Below are positions 35,944-44,230 of a stretch of DNA of 64,000 nucleotides, piece by piece (positions within the stretch are counted from its first letter, which is position 1; every line of letters begins with the position of its first letter). The stretch spans positions 5,704,001-5,768,000 of the forward strand of contig NZ_CP017141.1 of NCBI RefSeq assembly GCF_001721645.1, given 5' to 3'. The stretch is from Pedobacter steynii. GTDB taxonomy: Bacteria; Bacteroidota; Bacteroidia; Sphingobacteriales; Sphingobacteriaceae. A program made the translations under genes and the position numbers. The notes under the pieces are model-generated. The model did no database searches. It was not told the origin of the DNA and worked only from the letters and a program-made list of their open reading frames with translations.

Positions 35944-38541
35944 TTAGTTTTCTTCTTCTTCAGTGTCATCTTCCTCTTCTTCTTCGATTTCAGCTGCTTC
36001 TTCAGTCTCTGCACCAGGCTCCTCTGTGGCTACTGCATCAGTAACGACCACACTTTCTGCACCTTCACCTTCTTCCACCTCTTCATCTTCATGCTCAATT
36101 TTAGCAACCGAAGCGATTTCATCGTTTCCTTTCAGGTTAATCAGACGAACACCCTGGGTAGCTCTTCCCATTACTCTCAATTCACTCACCACAATACGGA
36201 TTACGATACCCGATTTATTGATGATCATTAAATCATCTGCATCGGTTACGTTTTTGATCGCTACCAGCGCACCTGTTTTTTCAGTAATGCTAATGGTTTT
36301 TACACCTTTACCACCTCTGTTAGTAACGCGGTAATCTTCGATATCAGTACGTTTACCATAACCTTTTTCTGAAACTACCAATATGGTTACATTAGGATCA
36401 TCAACAGCAATCATGCCAACTACTTCATCCTGATCGTGTGCAAGGGTAACTCCACGAACACCCGTAGCCGTTCTGCCCATTGGTCTTACTTTCTCTTCGT
36501 TAAAACGAATTGCACGTCCTGAACGTAAAGCCATCACGATTTCGCTTGATCCTGTTGTTAAACTCGCTTCCAGTAACTGATCACCTTCATTGATGTTAAT
36601 CGCATTGATACCATTTACACGAGGTCTTGAATAAGCTTCTAAAGAGGTCTTTTTAATCGTTCCTTTTTTAGTACACATGATGATGTAATTGTTTTCCAGA
36701 TACTCCTGGTCTTTCAAATTCTTCACCTTAATGTATGCTTTGATCTTCTCTTCCTTAGGAATATTGATAATATTCTGTATGGCTCTACCTTTGCTCAATC
36801 TTGATCCTTCAGGGATTTCATATACCCTTAACCAGAAACAACGTCCTGATTCGGTAAAGAACAACATATAATTGTGGTTTGAAGCCACTAATAAATGTTC
36901 AATAAAGTCTTCATTTCTGGAATCACTTCCTTTTGAACCTTTACCACCTCTTCCCTGCGTACGGTATTCAGTAGCCGGTGTGCGTTTGATATAACCTTCA
37001 TGAGAAATTGTGATCACTACGTCTTCATCTTCAATGAAGTCTTCCATGCTCATGTCTTCTGCGGAATGTACGATCTGAGTTCTACGCTCATCACCATATT
37101 TTTCCATCATTTCGGTTAATTCGTCTTTAATGATTTTCATTCTCAGGTCTTCAGAATCCAGAATGGCCTGTAAATGTTCGATCAGCTTCATTAACTCATT
37201 GTATTCCTCTTTGATCTTATCACGTTCCAGTCCTGTTAACCTACGTAAGGTCATATCAAGAATTGCTCTCGCCTGGATATCGCTTAAACCAAATTTTTCC
37301 ATTAATCCTGTTCTGGCATCCTCAGGAGTTTCAGAACCACGGATTAATTTAATTACTTCATCTAAATGATCTAAAGCAATCAATAAACCTTGTAAGATGT
37401 GTGCTCTTTTGTTCGCTTCTGCCAATTCAAATTTGGTTCTGCGGATCACCACATCATGCCTGTGGTCCACAAAGTGACGGATCAGGTCTTTTAAGTTTAA
37501 CATCTGCGGCCTGCCATTTACAAGCGCAATATTATTCACACTAAATGAGGTCTGTAAGGCAGTTTGCTTGAATAAGTTATTCAATACAATGGAAGCATTC
37601 GCATCCCGTTTAATTTCATAAACGATACGGATACCATCCTTGTTAGACTCATCTTTAATGTTAGAAATTCCTTCAATTTTTTTCTCACCTACCAGTTCAG
37701 CGGTACGCTCAATCATCATCGCCTTATTTACCTGATAAGGAATTTCAGTCACGATAATGGTTTCCCGGTCTTTAGTGGCTTCAATCTCCGCTTTAGCACG
37801 CATTACGATACGGCCTCTACCAGTTTCAAAGGCTTCCTGAACACCGGTATAACCATAAATAATGGCTCCGGTAGGAAAATCAGGTGCTTTGATATGCTTC
37901 ATTAACTCCGCGATCGTGATCTCATTATTTTCAATATAAGCGATCGTTGCATTGATGGTCTCTGTAATGTTGTGAGGTGGCATATTGGTGGCCATACCTA
38001 CCGCAATACCGGAGGAACCATTGATCAGTAAATTCGGAACTTTAGACGGAAGAACTGTTGGTTCCTGAAGGGAATCATCAAAGTTCAACTGAAAATCTAC
38101 CGTGTCTTTATTGATATCTGCAAGCATATCCTCTGCGATCTTCTGGAAACGGGCCTCCGTATAACGCATCGCTGCCGGAGAGTCACCATCGATAGATCCA
38201 AAGTTACCCTGACCTTCAACCATCAGGTATCTCAGGCTCCATTCCTGGGCCATCCTTACCATGGTATTATAAACAGAGGAGTCACCATGCGGGTGATACT
38301 TACCTAATACCTCCCCAACAATACGGGCAGATTTTTTATAAGGTTTATTGTTTGCAAGTCCCAGGTCAAGCATTCCGTATAAAACACGGCGGTGTACTGG
38401 TTTTAATCCGTCACGAACATCAGGTAAAGCCCTTGATACAATAACCGACATCGAATAATCGATGTAAGCAGACTTCATCTGCTCGTCAATATTGATTTTA
38501 ATTATTTTGTCGTTTTCTTGATTTTCTAAATCTTCTGCCAT
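35944..38541 (-). CDS. gyrA: DNA gyrase subunit A
   Basis: Breakage-reunion subunit of gyrase, introduces negative supercoils with GyrB. 865 aa. The catalytic Tyr is Y127 (AAMRYTEARF). The quinolone-determining region reads HPHGDSSVYN: Ser at residue 88 (E. coli S83) but Asn at 92 where E. coli has D87. The GyrA box is TQGRGGKGSKG, starting the C-terminal beta-pinwheel of six blades. The last about 45 residues are strongly acidic (Glu/Asp with Ala/Val), as in other gyrases with a regulatory tail. The gyrA box and tail distinguish it from ParC. gyrB is not in the window. Confidence 0.97.
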   Translation of the reverse strand: MAEDLENQENDKIIKINIDEQMKSAYIDYSMSVIVSRALPDVRDGLKPVHRRVLYGMLDLGLANNKPYKKSARIVGEVLGKYHPHGDSSVYNTMVRMAQEWSLRYLMVEGQGNFGSIDGDSPAAMRYTEARFQKIAEDMLADINKDTVDFQLNFDDSLQEPTVLPSKVPNLLINGSSGIAVGMATNMPPHNITETINATIAYIENNEITIAELMKHIKAPDFPTGAIIYGYTGVQEAFETGRGRIVMRAKAEIEATKDRETIIVTEIPYQVNKAMMIERTAELVGEKKIEGISNIKDESNKDGIRIVYEIKRDANASIVLNNLFKQTALQTSFSVNNIALVNGRPQMLNLKDLIRHFVDHRHDVVIRRTKFELAEANKRAHILQGLLIALDHLDEVIKLIRGSETPEDARTGLMEKFGLSDIQARAILDMTLRRLTGLERDKIKEEYNELMKLIEHLQAILDSEDLRMKIIKDELTEMMEKYGDERRTQIVHSAEDMSMEDFIEDEDVVITISHEGYIKRTPATEYRTQGRGGKGSKGSDSRNEDFIEHLLVASNHNYMLFFTESGRCFWLRVYEIPEGSRLSKGRAIQNIINIPKEEKIKAYIKVKNLKDQEYLENNYIIMCTKKGTIKKTSLEAYSRPRVNGINAININEGDQLLEASLTTGSSEIVMALRSGRAIRFNEEKVRPMGRTATGVRGVTLAHDQDEVVGMIAVDDPNVTILVVSEKGYGKRTDIEDYRVTNRGGKGVKTISITEKTGALVAIKNVTDADDLMIINKSGIVIRIVVSELRVMGRATQGVRLINLKGNDEIASVAKIEHEDEEVEEGEGAESVVVTDAVATEEPGAETEEAAEIEEEEEDDTEEEEN

Positions 38542-38601
38542 AAATAGTAATGTTCCCTAAGAACGATTTAAACGTGGTATTCTTATAACCTTGCGAATTT
38601 A

Positions 38602-38629
38602 ATAAAAAATGCGCCATTAAGGCGCATTG
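38602..38629 (-). terminator. Terminator after hemF
   Basis: On the minus strand an 8-bp stem AATGCGCC/GGCGCATT, loop TTAAT and six T. It lies 44 bp past the hemF stop and about 60 bp ahead of the gyrA start. Confidence 0.82.
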
Positions 38630-38672
38630 TGGAAAAATTTTGTCGTATATATTTCGGGTATAAAAAGGCGAA

Positions 38673-39569
38673 TTAAGCCCATTCAATGCCTTTTTTCAGC
38701 TTACTCAACGTGTAAGCTTCAGGGCTGTCGGGAATTGGCTGAAAATTATACACCCATTTCGCCATTGGAGGAAGGCTCATCAGAATAGACTCAATACGGC
38801 CATTGGTTTCCAGACCAAATTTAGTCCCTGCATCATAGACCAGGTTAAATTCGGCATACCTGGATCTCCTCAGGTATTGCCATTCCTGTTCTTCCTGGCT
38901 AAAGTCTGCATCCCGGTTTCTATCGATCAGTTCCGTATAAGCGGGAAGAAAGGTATTCCCTACCGATTCAGAAAACTCCAGCAGGCGGTCAAAATCCATT
39001 CCCGTATTTTCAGGTTTCAGTTTATCGTAGAAAATTCCACCTACACCTCTAGTCTCTTCTCTATGTTTAATAAAAAAATAATCGTCTGCATGCGCCTTAA
39101 ATTTAGGGTAAAAGGCAGCATCAAACCCATCACAGGTTTGCTTCAGCAAATGATGAAAAAACCTGGCATCTGTATCAATTACATAATGAGGGGTTAAATC
39201 TATCCCCCCGCCAAACCACCTGGTCTGATCATCCATCTCAAAATAGCGGATGTTCATGTGTATGATCGGCACAAAAGGATTATTGGGATGCATCACGATA
39301 GATACTCCTGTGGCAAAAAAATCATCACTTTCGATCTTAAATGCCTTTTTTATAGCCTCAGGTAATTTGCCATGTACTGCAGAGAAGTTCACGCCTCCTT
39401 TTTCGATCACATTTCCATTCTGCAGAATCCTGGTCCTGCCACCACCACCACCGTCGCGGCTCCATAATTCTTCTTCGAAACGTCCTTTTCCGTCGGCCTG
39501 TTCCAGACCTTCACAAATGGTATCCTGAATTTTCTGGTAAGCTGCAACTACTTTATCTTTAAACCCCAT
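38673..39569 (-). CDS. hemF: Oxygen-dependent coproporphyrinogen III oxidase
   Basis: Oxidative decarboxylation of coproporphyrinogen III in haem synthesis, using O2. The 298-aa length is normal. Conserved stretches: RDGGGGGRTRILQNG, VSIVMHPNNPFVPIIHMNIRYFE, GIDLTPHYV, HREETRGVGGIFYDKL and the C-terminal NGRIESILMSLPP. Single gene with its own promoter element and terminator. The oxygen-dependent form indicates an aerobic lifestyle; the anaerobic HemN is not in this window. Confidence 0.97.
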   Translation of the reverse strand: MGFKDKVVAAYQKIQDTICEGLEQADGKGRFEEELWSRDGGGGGRTRILQNGNVIEKGGVNFSAVHGKLPEAIKKAFKIESDDFFATGVSIVMHPNNPFVPIIHMNIRYFEMDDQTRWFGGGIDLTPHYVIDTDARFFHHLLKQTCDGFDAAFYPKFKAHADDYFFIKHREETRGVGGIFYDKLKPENTGMDFDRLLEFSESVGNTFLPAYTELIDRNRDADFSQEEQEWQYLRRSRYAEFNLVYDAGTKFGLETNGRIESILMSLPPMAKWVYNFQPIPDSPEAYTLSKLKKGIEWA

Positions 39570-39588
39570 TTTCTTTAAAACTTAAGCT

Positions 39589-39596
39589 CAAAGTTA
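39589..39596 (-). promoter_or_regulatory. -7 element TAACTTTG for hemF
   Basis: Perfect TAnnTTTG match on the minus strand, ending 19 nt before the hemF ATG. Confidence 0.5.
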
Positions 39597-39650
39597 ACCT
39601 TAAAAAAAGCGCTGTCCGCCCAAAAGTTGAGATAGTACATTTTTTTGACA

Positions 39651-40871
39651 CTATTCCTCAATAAAATTTAAATCACGTCCATAAGTTTCATCCAGGTTAT
39701 AAAGGGCGATATACGCCATACCTACCGTAATCACCGCTACACAAAGCGCGGCATTCACAATCCCCATGCTTCCGGCCAGCCATTGGAACAACATCGTAAC
39801 CAGGATCAGTGAACCCCGTACCATATTCGGAGCTGTAGTGGTCACTGTAGCCCTTAAATTCGTACCGAATTGCTCAGCCGCCATGGTCACAAATACCACC
39901 CAATATCCGGTAAAAATACCCGTACATAAACAGAATGTATAAAAGTTCCTGGCGGTCCAGCCCGTACTCAGCAGGTATAAAAGCATGCTTCCGAAAGTCA
40001 GCGTTAAAAAGATAAATACGATTTTCTTCCTCGTTTTGAATACCTGACTCAAGGCACCCGTCAGAAAGTCCCCGATCGAAATTCCGATATAGGCAAACAT
40101 GACCCCTTTTCCATTATCCAGGTATTCCTGCGCATGTAACGCCTTTCCGAATTCAGGGGCGATCCCAATCAGAATGCCTACAACAAACCATACCGGTACC
40201 GCAATTAAAATACAATTCAGGTATTTAAAACCTCTTTTTTTCGTCAGTAACATCATGAAATTACCTTTGGAAACCGCTTTCTCCGCCATGTTTTTAAACA
40301 TCCCGGATTCAAAAACTCCGATCCTCAATAAAAGGAGCAACACTCCCAGCCCACCGCCGATAAAAAAAGCATTCCGCCACTCGAATAAATCTCCTACCAC
40401 ATAAGCAGCAACAGCGCCGCTTAAACCTATTCCGGCAACCAGCATCGTTCCATATCCACGCTTTTCTTTACTCATGCTCTCAGAGACCAGGGTAATACCC
40501 GCTCCCAGTTCACCTGCAAGCCCTACCCCTGCTATAAAGCGAAATGCAGCATACATTGGAATGCTGGTCACAAAACCATTGGCAATATTAGCGAGAGAAT
40601 ACATCAGAATGGAGCCAAAAAGCACGGATAAACGGCCTTTTTTATCGCCAAGAATTCCCCAGAAAAAACCTCCGATCAGCAAACCAGCCATTTGCCAGTT
40701 CATCAGGTTCAGGCCTGTTTCTGTGATCTTATCAGCGGGAACACCCAGCGCTGCCAGGCTCTTATTTTTAATAATCAGGAATAAAAGAAGGTCGTAGATG
40801 TCTACAAAATAGCCAAGCGCGGCGACCAATACCAGGAGAAATACGTTTTTATTGTTGGCTTCAGTACTCAT
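39651..40871 (-). CDS. MFS transporter (sugar/metabolite-proton symporter type)
   Basis: 406 aa from ATG 40871 (MSTEANNKNVF); a start 36 nt upstream is open but would lie against the promoter element. Twelve predicted helices. The motif ILGDKKGRLSVLFGS between helices 2 and 3 is the MFS signature (G-D-x-x-G-R), and GVGLAGELGAGITLVSESMSKEKRGYGT resembles the ProP/ShiA-like metabolite:H+ symporter branch. Substrate unknown. Monocistronic; no linked metabolic genes. Confidence 0.87.
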   Translation of the reverse strand: MSTEANNKNVFLLVLVAALGYFVDIYDLLLFLIIKNKSLAALGVPADKITETGLNLMNWQMAGLLIGGFFWGILGDKKGRLSVLFGSILMYSLANIANGFVTSIPMYAAFRFIAGVGLAGELGAGITLVSESMSKEKRGYGTMLVAGIGLSGAVAAYVVGDLFEWRNAFFIGGGLGVLLLLLRIGVFESGMFKNMAEKAVSKGNFMMLLTKKRGFKYLNCILIAVPVWFVVGILIGIAPEFGKALHAQEYLDNGKGVMFAYIGISIGDFLTGALSQVFKTRKKIVFIFLTLTFGSMLLYLLSTGWTARNFYTFCLCTGIFTGYWVVFVTMAAEQFGTNLRATVTTTAPNMVRGSLILVTMLFQWLAGSMGIVNAALCVAVITVGMAYIALYNLDETYGRDLNFIEE

Positions 40872-40904
40872 TGTGGAGGTTTGTTGATGCGCTGAAAGTA
40901 CAAA

Positions 40905-40912
40905 CAAATTTA
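40905..40912 (-). promoter_or_regulatory. -7 element TAAATTTG for the MFS gene
   Basis: Perfect TAnnTTTG match on the minus strand, 33 nt before the ATG at 40871 but overlapping the alternative start at 40907, which supports the shorter protein. Confidence 0.45.
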
Positions 40913-40945
40913 ATTAACCAGGAAATTTATTCTGTTTTATATGCG

Positions 40946-40975
40946 AAATGGCCAGATCATCAGACCTGGCCATTC
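40946..40975 (-). terminator. Hairpin after the small lipoprotein gene
   Basis: 9-bp stem AATGGCCAG/CTGGCCATT with two further inner pairs. On the minus strand it is followed only by TTTCGCATA, so the T tract is weak. Confidence 0.45.
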
Positions 40976-41007
40976 TCTATGTCACCTTACTAAAAACTTT
41001 CGCCTTT

Positions 41008-41199
41008 TTATTGTTTCTTAATCGTGTCCGGAGGTAAAGTTTTTGTGGTGTCCATCACTTTAGTGGTATCTCTGAGTTTCATCGATGTATCGACTTTAGT
41101 GCTATCAGAACCTCCTGAAACACTCTTTGTGGAATTACATGCGGAAACAGCAATCATCATAGTTGCTGCGCAAGCCACATTAAAAATTAATTTTTTCAT
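41008..41199 (-). CDS. Small Thr/Lys-rich lipoprotein
   Basis: 63 aa from ATG 41199, preceded by GGAAA eight nt upstream; an upstream in-frame start at 41241 would place 14 extra residues before a clean signal and is rejected. The lipobox is VSAC with Cys at residue 21. The mature part is only about 43 residues, polar and repetitive (DTTKVMDTTKTLPPDTIKKQ), with no folded domain evident. Such short lipoproteins are frequent and uncharacterised in Bacteroidota. Followed by a hairpin at 40946. Confidence 0.72.
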   Translation of the reverse strand: MKKLIFNVACAATMMIAVSACNSTKSVSGGSDSTKVDTSMKLRDTTKVMDTTKTLPPDTIKKQ

Positions 41200-41255
41200 A
41201 GGATTTCCTTTTGGTACACTTAAAGAACAAGGAGAAACCATAAAAGTTTCATTTT

Positions 41256-41564
41256 TTACTCATGATGCATCTTTAGTTTATCTAAAAGTTCAGGAGAGAC
41301 ATTTTCTGCATACACACCATAGGCATCTATCATTACCCCTTTAAGATTTCCCACCGGTGAAGAAATGGCGTAAATCACTGCGCTGTCCCCAGGATCATTC
41401 ATCCCCTCAAAACGGTAGAACTCATCAATCTCAAACTCTTCCGGCATCAGCTGCATATCGATGGCTTTACATTCAATATAATCTGGACCCAGAATAAAAT
41501 CGTATTCATAACCTCTTTTTTCGAGATCTGAAACTGCGGCGGTAAGGGTGTCGTATACGTACAT
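41256..41564 (-). CDS. Small acidic protein, 102 aa (often mislabelled PRPP synthetase)
   Basis: 102 aa, acidic, with the pattern MYVYDTLTAAVSDLEKRGYEYDF and a C-terminal DAYGVYAENVSPELLDKLKMH. As I recall, this type of short protein is labelled phosphoribosylpyrophosphate synthetase in Bacteroidota annotation, but at this length it has neither the PRPP loop nor the ATP site of Prs, so I do not give that name. It looks like a compact alpha/beta cytoplasmic protein. Function unknown. 57 bp upstream of the small lipoprotein gene and possibly co-transcribed. Confidence 0.78.
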   Translation of the reverse strand: MYVYDTLTAAVSDLEKRGYEYDFILGPDYIECKAIDMQLMPEEFEIDEFYRFEGMNDPGDSAVIYAISSPVGNLKGVMIDAYGVYAENVSPELLDKLKMHHE

Positions 41565-41644
41565 ATCTCTAATTTACTAAAAAATTACTTTAGTAACCAG
41601 ATTAAAATTTCATAGTTCAATAAACTTTCTGATATTTAAGCATC

Positions 41645-42130
41645 ATGGTTGTATCAGAAAAAACCCTCAAATGGGGCCTTTGTTTTTACCCTCCTTTATT
41701 ATTCCAGCGCATATGGGTAAAGAGATTCCATAAAGATTTTCGGGGAGTGGATGTAAAGATCAATAAAAGCCTTTTCAATAAAAACTATAACGGATCCATC
41801 TTTGGAGGAACCATTTATGCCGCTACCGATCCTTTTTACGCATTATTGTTTGACCAGCTCCTCCAGAGACAAGGCTTTAAAGTCCGGGTATGGCTGAAAA
41901 GTGCGTCTATTCAATACCTCAAACCGGGACGGGGAGATTTATTTTTTACCATCACGGTTAATGATGATATGTTAAATGAGGCAATTGAAGCGTTAAATAC
42001 CGTCGGGAAGTTTGTTAAAGCTTACCCAATGGAAATCACCAATTCACAGGGGGAACTTTGTGCAACGGTCATGAATGAAGTGTACGTTAGAAACCTGCAT
42101 CAGGGAGAAGAACCACGCATTGCTTATTAA
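41645..42130 (+). CDS. DUF4442 hotdog-fold (thioesterase-like) protein
   Basis: 161 aa with the features of DUF4442, a hotdog-fold family related to acyl-CoA thioesterases: a central long helix in NGSIFGGTIYAATDPFYALLFDQ and the strand SASIQYLKPGRGDLFFTITV. No signal peptide. The catalytic set of known thioesterases cannot be placed with confidence. Reading from ATG 41645 (MVVSEKTL). Twenty-three bp ahead of the AlbA_2 gene and probably co-transcribed. Activity on acyl-CoA is an inference from fold. Confidence 0.8.
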   Translation: MVVSEKTLKWGLCFYPPLLFQRIWVKRFHKDFRGVDVKINKSLFNKNYNGSIFGGTIYAATDPFYALLFDQLLQRQGFKVRVWLKSASIQYLKPGRGDLFFTITVNDDMLNEAIEALNTVGKFVKAYPMEITNSQGELCATVMNEVYVRNLHQGEEPRIAY

Positions 42131-42153
42131 CCCTATGTTTAAGTCACAGTCCA

Positions 42154-42780
42154 ATGAATATCAAGAAACTCATCCTGCAAGGCGAAGGAACTACCCTGGA
42201 TTTCAAGAAAACAATTACCAGCAACGAAAAGATTGCCAAAAGTCTCGTCGCTTTTGCCAACAATAAAGGCGGACAATTATTAATCGGAGTTGCTGATGAC
42301 GGAACCATTAAAGGAGTAAAATCCGAAGATGAAGAAAGGTATATGATCACTAAATCCGCCCATCAGTTCTGCCGGCCGGCAATAGAACCTGAGTTTGAGG
42401 AGATTTATGTGGACGACAAACTGGTCCTGGTAGTCAGCATCCAGGCCAGTGATACCAAACCACATTATGCCCTGGATGAAAATAAAAAATGGTGGGTTTA
42501 TTTCCGGGTACAGGATAAGAGCCTTCTGGCCAGTAAAATCATTGTAGATGTCATCAAAAAAAGCGGAGATCAGAACGGACAGCTCATCAGTTATACGGAC
42601 TACGAAAAGAAACTCTTTGAATACCTGGGGCAACAAGGTCGGATTACCTTAAAAGAGTTCAGCAAAATTACCAGAAGCTCTTATAAAAAGGCACAAAAAG
42701 TACTCGTAAACCTGATCATAAGCGGTGTAATTCAGCCACACACTTCGGAAAAAGAAGAATATTTCACGTCAATACAATAA
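42154..42780 (+). CDS. AlbA_2/Schlafen-type putative DNA-binding protein
   Basis: 208 aa. Residues 1-120 form an AlbA_2 (Schlafen-like) domain: GEGTTLDFKKTIT (the E-x-x-x-x-D/EFK start), ANNKGGQLLIGVADDGTIKGV, and KPHYALDENKKWWVYFRVQDKS. The C-terminal part (about 140-208) reads as a winged helix (LFEYLGQQGRITLKEFSKITRSSYKKAQKVLVNL), a DNA-binding output. Probably a transcriptional regulator; members are also found in defence loci, but nothing here supports that. Target unknown. Confidence 0.83.
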   Translation: MNIKKLILQGEGTTLDFKKTITSNEKIAKSLVAFANNKGGQLLIGVADDGTIKGVKSEDEERYMITKSAHQFCRPAIEPEFEEIYVDDKLVLVVSIQASDTKPHYALDENKKWWVYFRVQDKSLLASKIIVDVIKKSGDQNGQLISYTDYEKKLFEYLGQQGRITLKEFSKITRSSYKKAQKVLVNLIISGVIQPHTSEKEEYFTSIQ

Positions 42781-42832
42781 CAACTGGATGTAAAATTATT
42801 TTACATCGCCTAAAAATAAAGCCGGAATTACC

Positions 42833-42840
42833 GACTTTTG
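42833..42840 (+). promoter_or_regulatory. -7-like element GACTTTTG for the MATE gene
   Basis: One mismatch from TAnnTTTG, ending 5 nt before the ATG at 42846, the same spacing as in ribD and aroQ. Confidence 0.4.
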
Positions 42841-42845
42841 CAACA

Positions 42846-44210
42846 ATGCTAAGTAAACTTTATTCAAAATATAAACCTTATTATTCAGACAATTTACGTC
42901 TGGCTATGCCAATTGTAGTTTCACAACTTGGGCATACGCTCGTTCATTTAGCTGACAGTGTAATCGTTGGACACTTTGCCGGTACCGTACAACTGGCAGC
43001 AGTATCTCTTGTGAACAGCCTTTTTATGCTGATCCTGGTTCTTGGAATGGGAATTTCTTATGGATTGACTCCATTAATGGCCCAGGAAAACGGAAGAAAA
43101 AATTACGATGAATGCGGCAAGCTCCTATCCAACAGCCTCATCATAAATGTGATCACTTCTATCCTGCTTTATGCCTTTGTGCATCTGGGCACCTTATTGG
43201 TCATTGACCACATCGGCCAATCCCCGGAAGTGGTTGCCTATGCAAAACCCTATCTGGGGTATCTGGGGATATCCATTATTCCCCTGATGATTTTCCAGAC
43301 TTTTAAGCAATTTGCAGAAGGACTGGGATTTACCAAACAAGCGATGTTTGTTTCCATCTGGGGCAACCTGCTGAACATTGTTCTGGGAATCATTTTTGTT
43401 AAAGGGATGTTCGGTATTACGCCTATGGGGGTTAAAGGAGTTGGCTTAAGCACATTGATAGACCGTTGCCTTATGGCAACTGTAATGTCCATATATGTGA
43501 TGAGATCGCAGTATTTTAAGGCTTATATCAAAAGCTTTAAGCTGACCTTCTTTGACAAAGTCAGGGCGCTGAAAATTGTTAAAATAGGTGCTCCGGTAGC
43601 TTTACAATACTCATTTGAGATCAGTGCCTTCAGTGGTGCCGCCATCCTGATCGGAACCATCGGTGCCGTGGAACAGGCCGCTCATCAGGTAGCCATCAAC
43701 CTGGCTTCAGTAACTTATATGATGGCCAGCGGAATCGCGTCAGCAGCCACCATCAAAACAGGAAACAATTTTGGAAAGAAAAATTTCAATGACCTCAGAC
43801 AATCTGCTATTGCCAGTTATCATGTCATTATTCTCTTTATGAGTATTACTGCAATCTTATTTATTGTTGCCAATAACCTGCTTCCCTATATTTACACAGA
43901 AGATAGCGCAGTAATCAATATTGCCGCACAGCTATTGATCATTGCAGGATTCTTCCAATTATTTGACGGTACTCAGGTCGTTGGTCTGGGTGTACTGAGA
44001 GGAATCGGCGACGTAAATATCCCCACCATCATTACTTTTGTGGCCTATTGGATTATTGGAATTCCATTGGGCTATCTGCTGGGTATTAAACTCGACTGGG
44101 GGGTTAGTGGAATCTGGTATGGGCTTACTTTTGGCCTTTTAACCGCTTCTACATTGCTTTTTTTCAGATTTCAGAATAAAACCCGTCTGTTGATCTCCCG
44201 GGCGGCATAA
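42846..44210 (+). CDS. norM: MATE family multidrug/metabolite efflux transporter
   Basis: Sodium- or proton-coupled exporter, 454 aa, with twelve helices in two MatE repeats (first about residues 15-180, second about 245-410). Recognisable blocks: LAMPIVVSQLGHTLVHLADSVIVG at the N-terminus and APVALQYSFEISAFSGAAILIGTIG at the start of the second repeat, with the family's Gly/Ala-rich VEQAAHQVAINLASVTYMM. NorM-type by resemblance; the substrate is not known. Ends 20 bp from the stop of the opposing gene. Confidence 0.93.
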   Translation: MLSKLYSKYKPYYSDNLRLAMPIVVSQLGHTLVHLADSVIVGHFAGTVQLAAVSLVNSLFMLILVLGMGISYGLTPLMAQENGRKNYDECGKLLSNSLIINVITSILLYAFVHLGTLLVIDHIGQSPEVVAYAKPYLGYLGISIIPLMIFQTFKQFAEGLGFTKQAMFVSIWGNLLNIVLGIIFVKGMFGITPMGVKGVGLSTLIDRCLMATVMSIYVMRSQYFKAYIKSFKLTFFDKVRALKIVKIGAPVALQYSFEISAFSGAAILIGTIGAVEQAAHQVAINLASVTYMMASGIASAATIKTGNNFGKKNFNDLRQSAIASYHVIILFMSITAILFIVANNLLPYIYTEDSAVINIAAQLLIIAGFFQLFDGTQVVGLGVLRGIGDVNIPTIITFVAYWIIGIPLGYLLGIKLDWGVSGIWYGLTFGLLTASTLLFFRFQNKTRLLISRAA

Positions 44211-44230
44211 TTCTATGGAAAATGAGGCTG

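Noticed and set aside
38260..38288. Acquired fluoroquinolone resistance in gyrA
   Set aside because: N92 may be the natural state in this lineage; a comparison with relatives is needed before calling it a mutation.
42154..42780. Defence-system component (AlbA_2/Schlafen)
   Set aside because: Neighbours are a DUF4442 protein and a MATE pump, with no effector or toxin genes; the C-terminal winged helix suggests a regulator.
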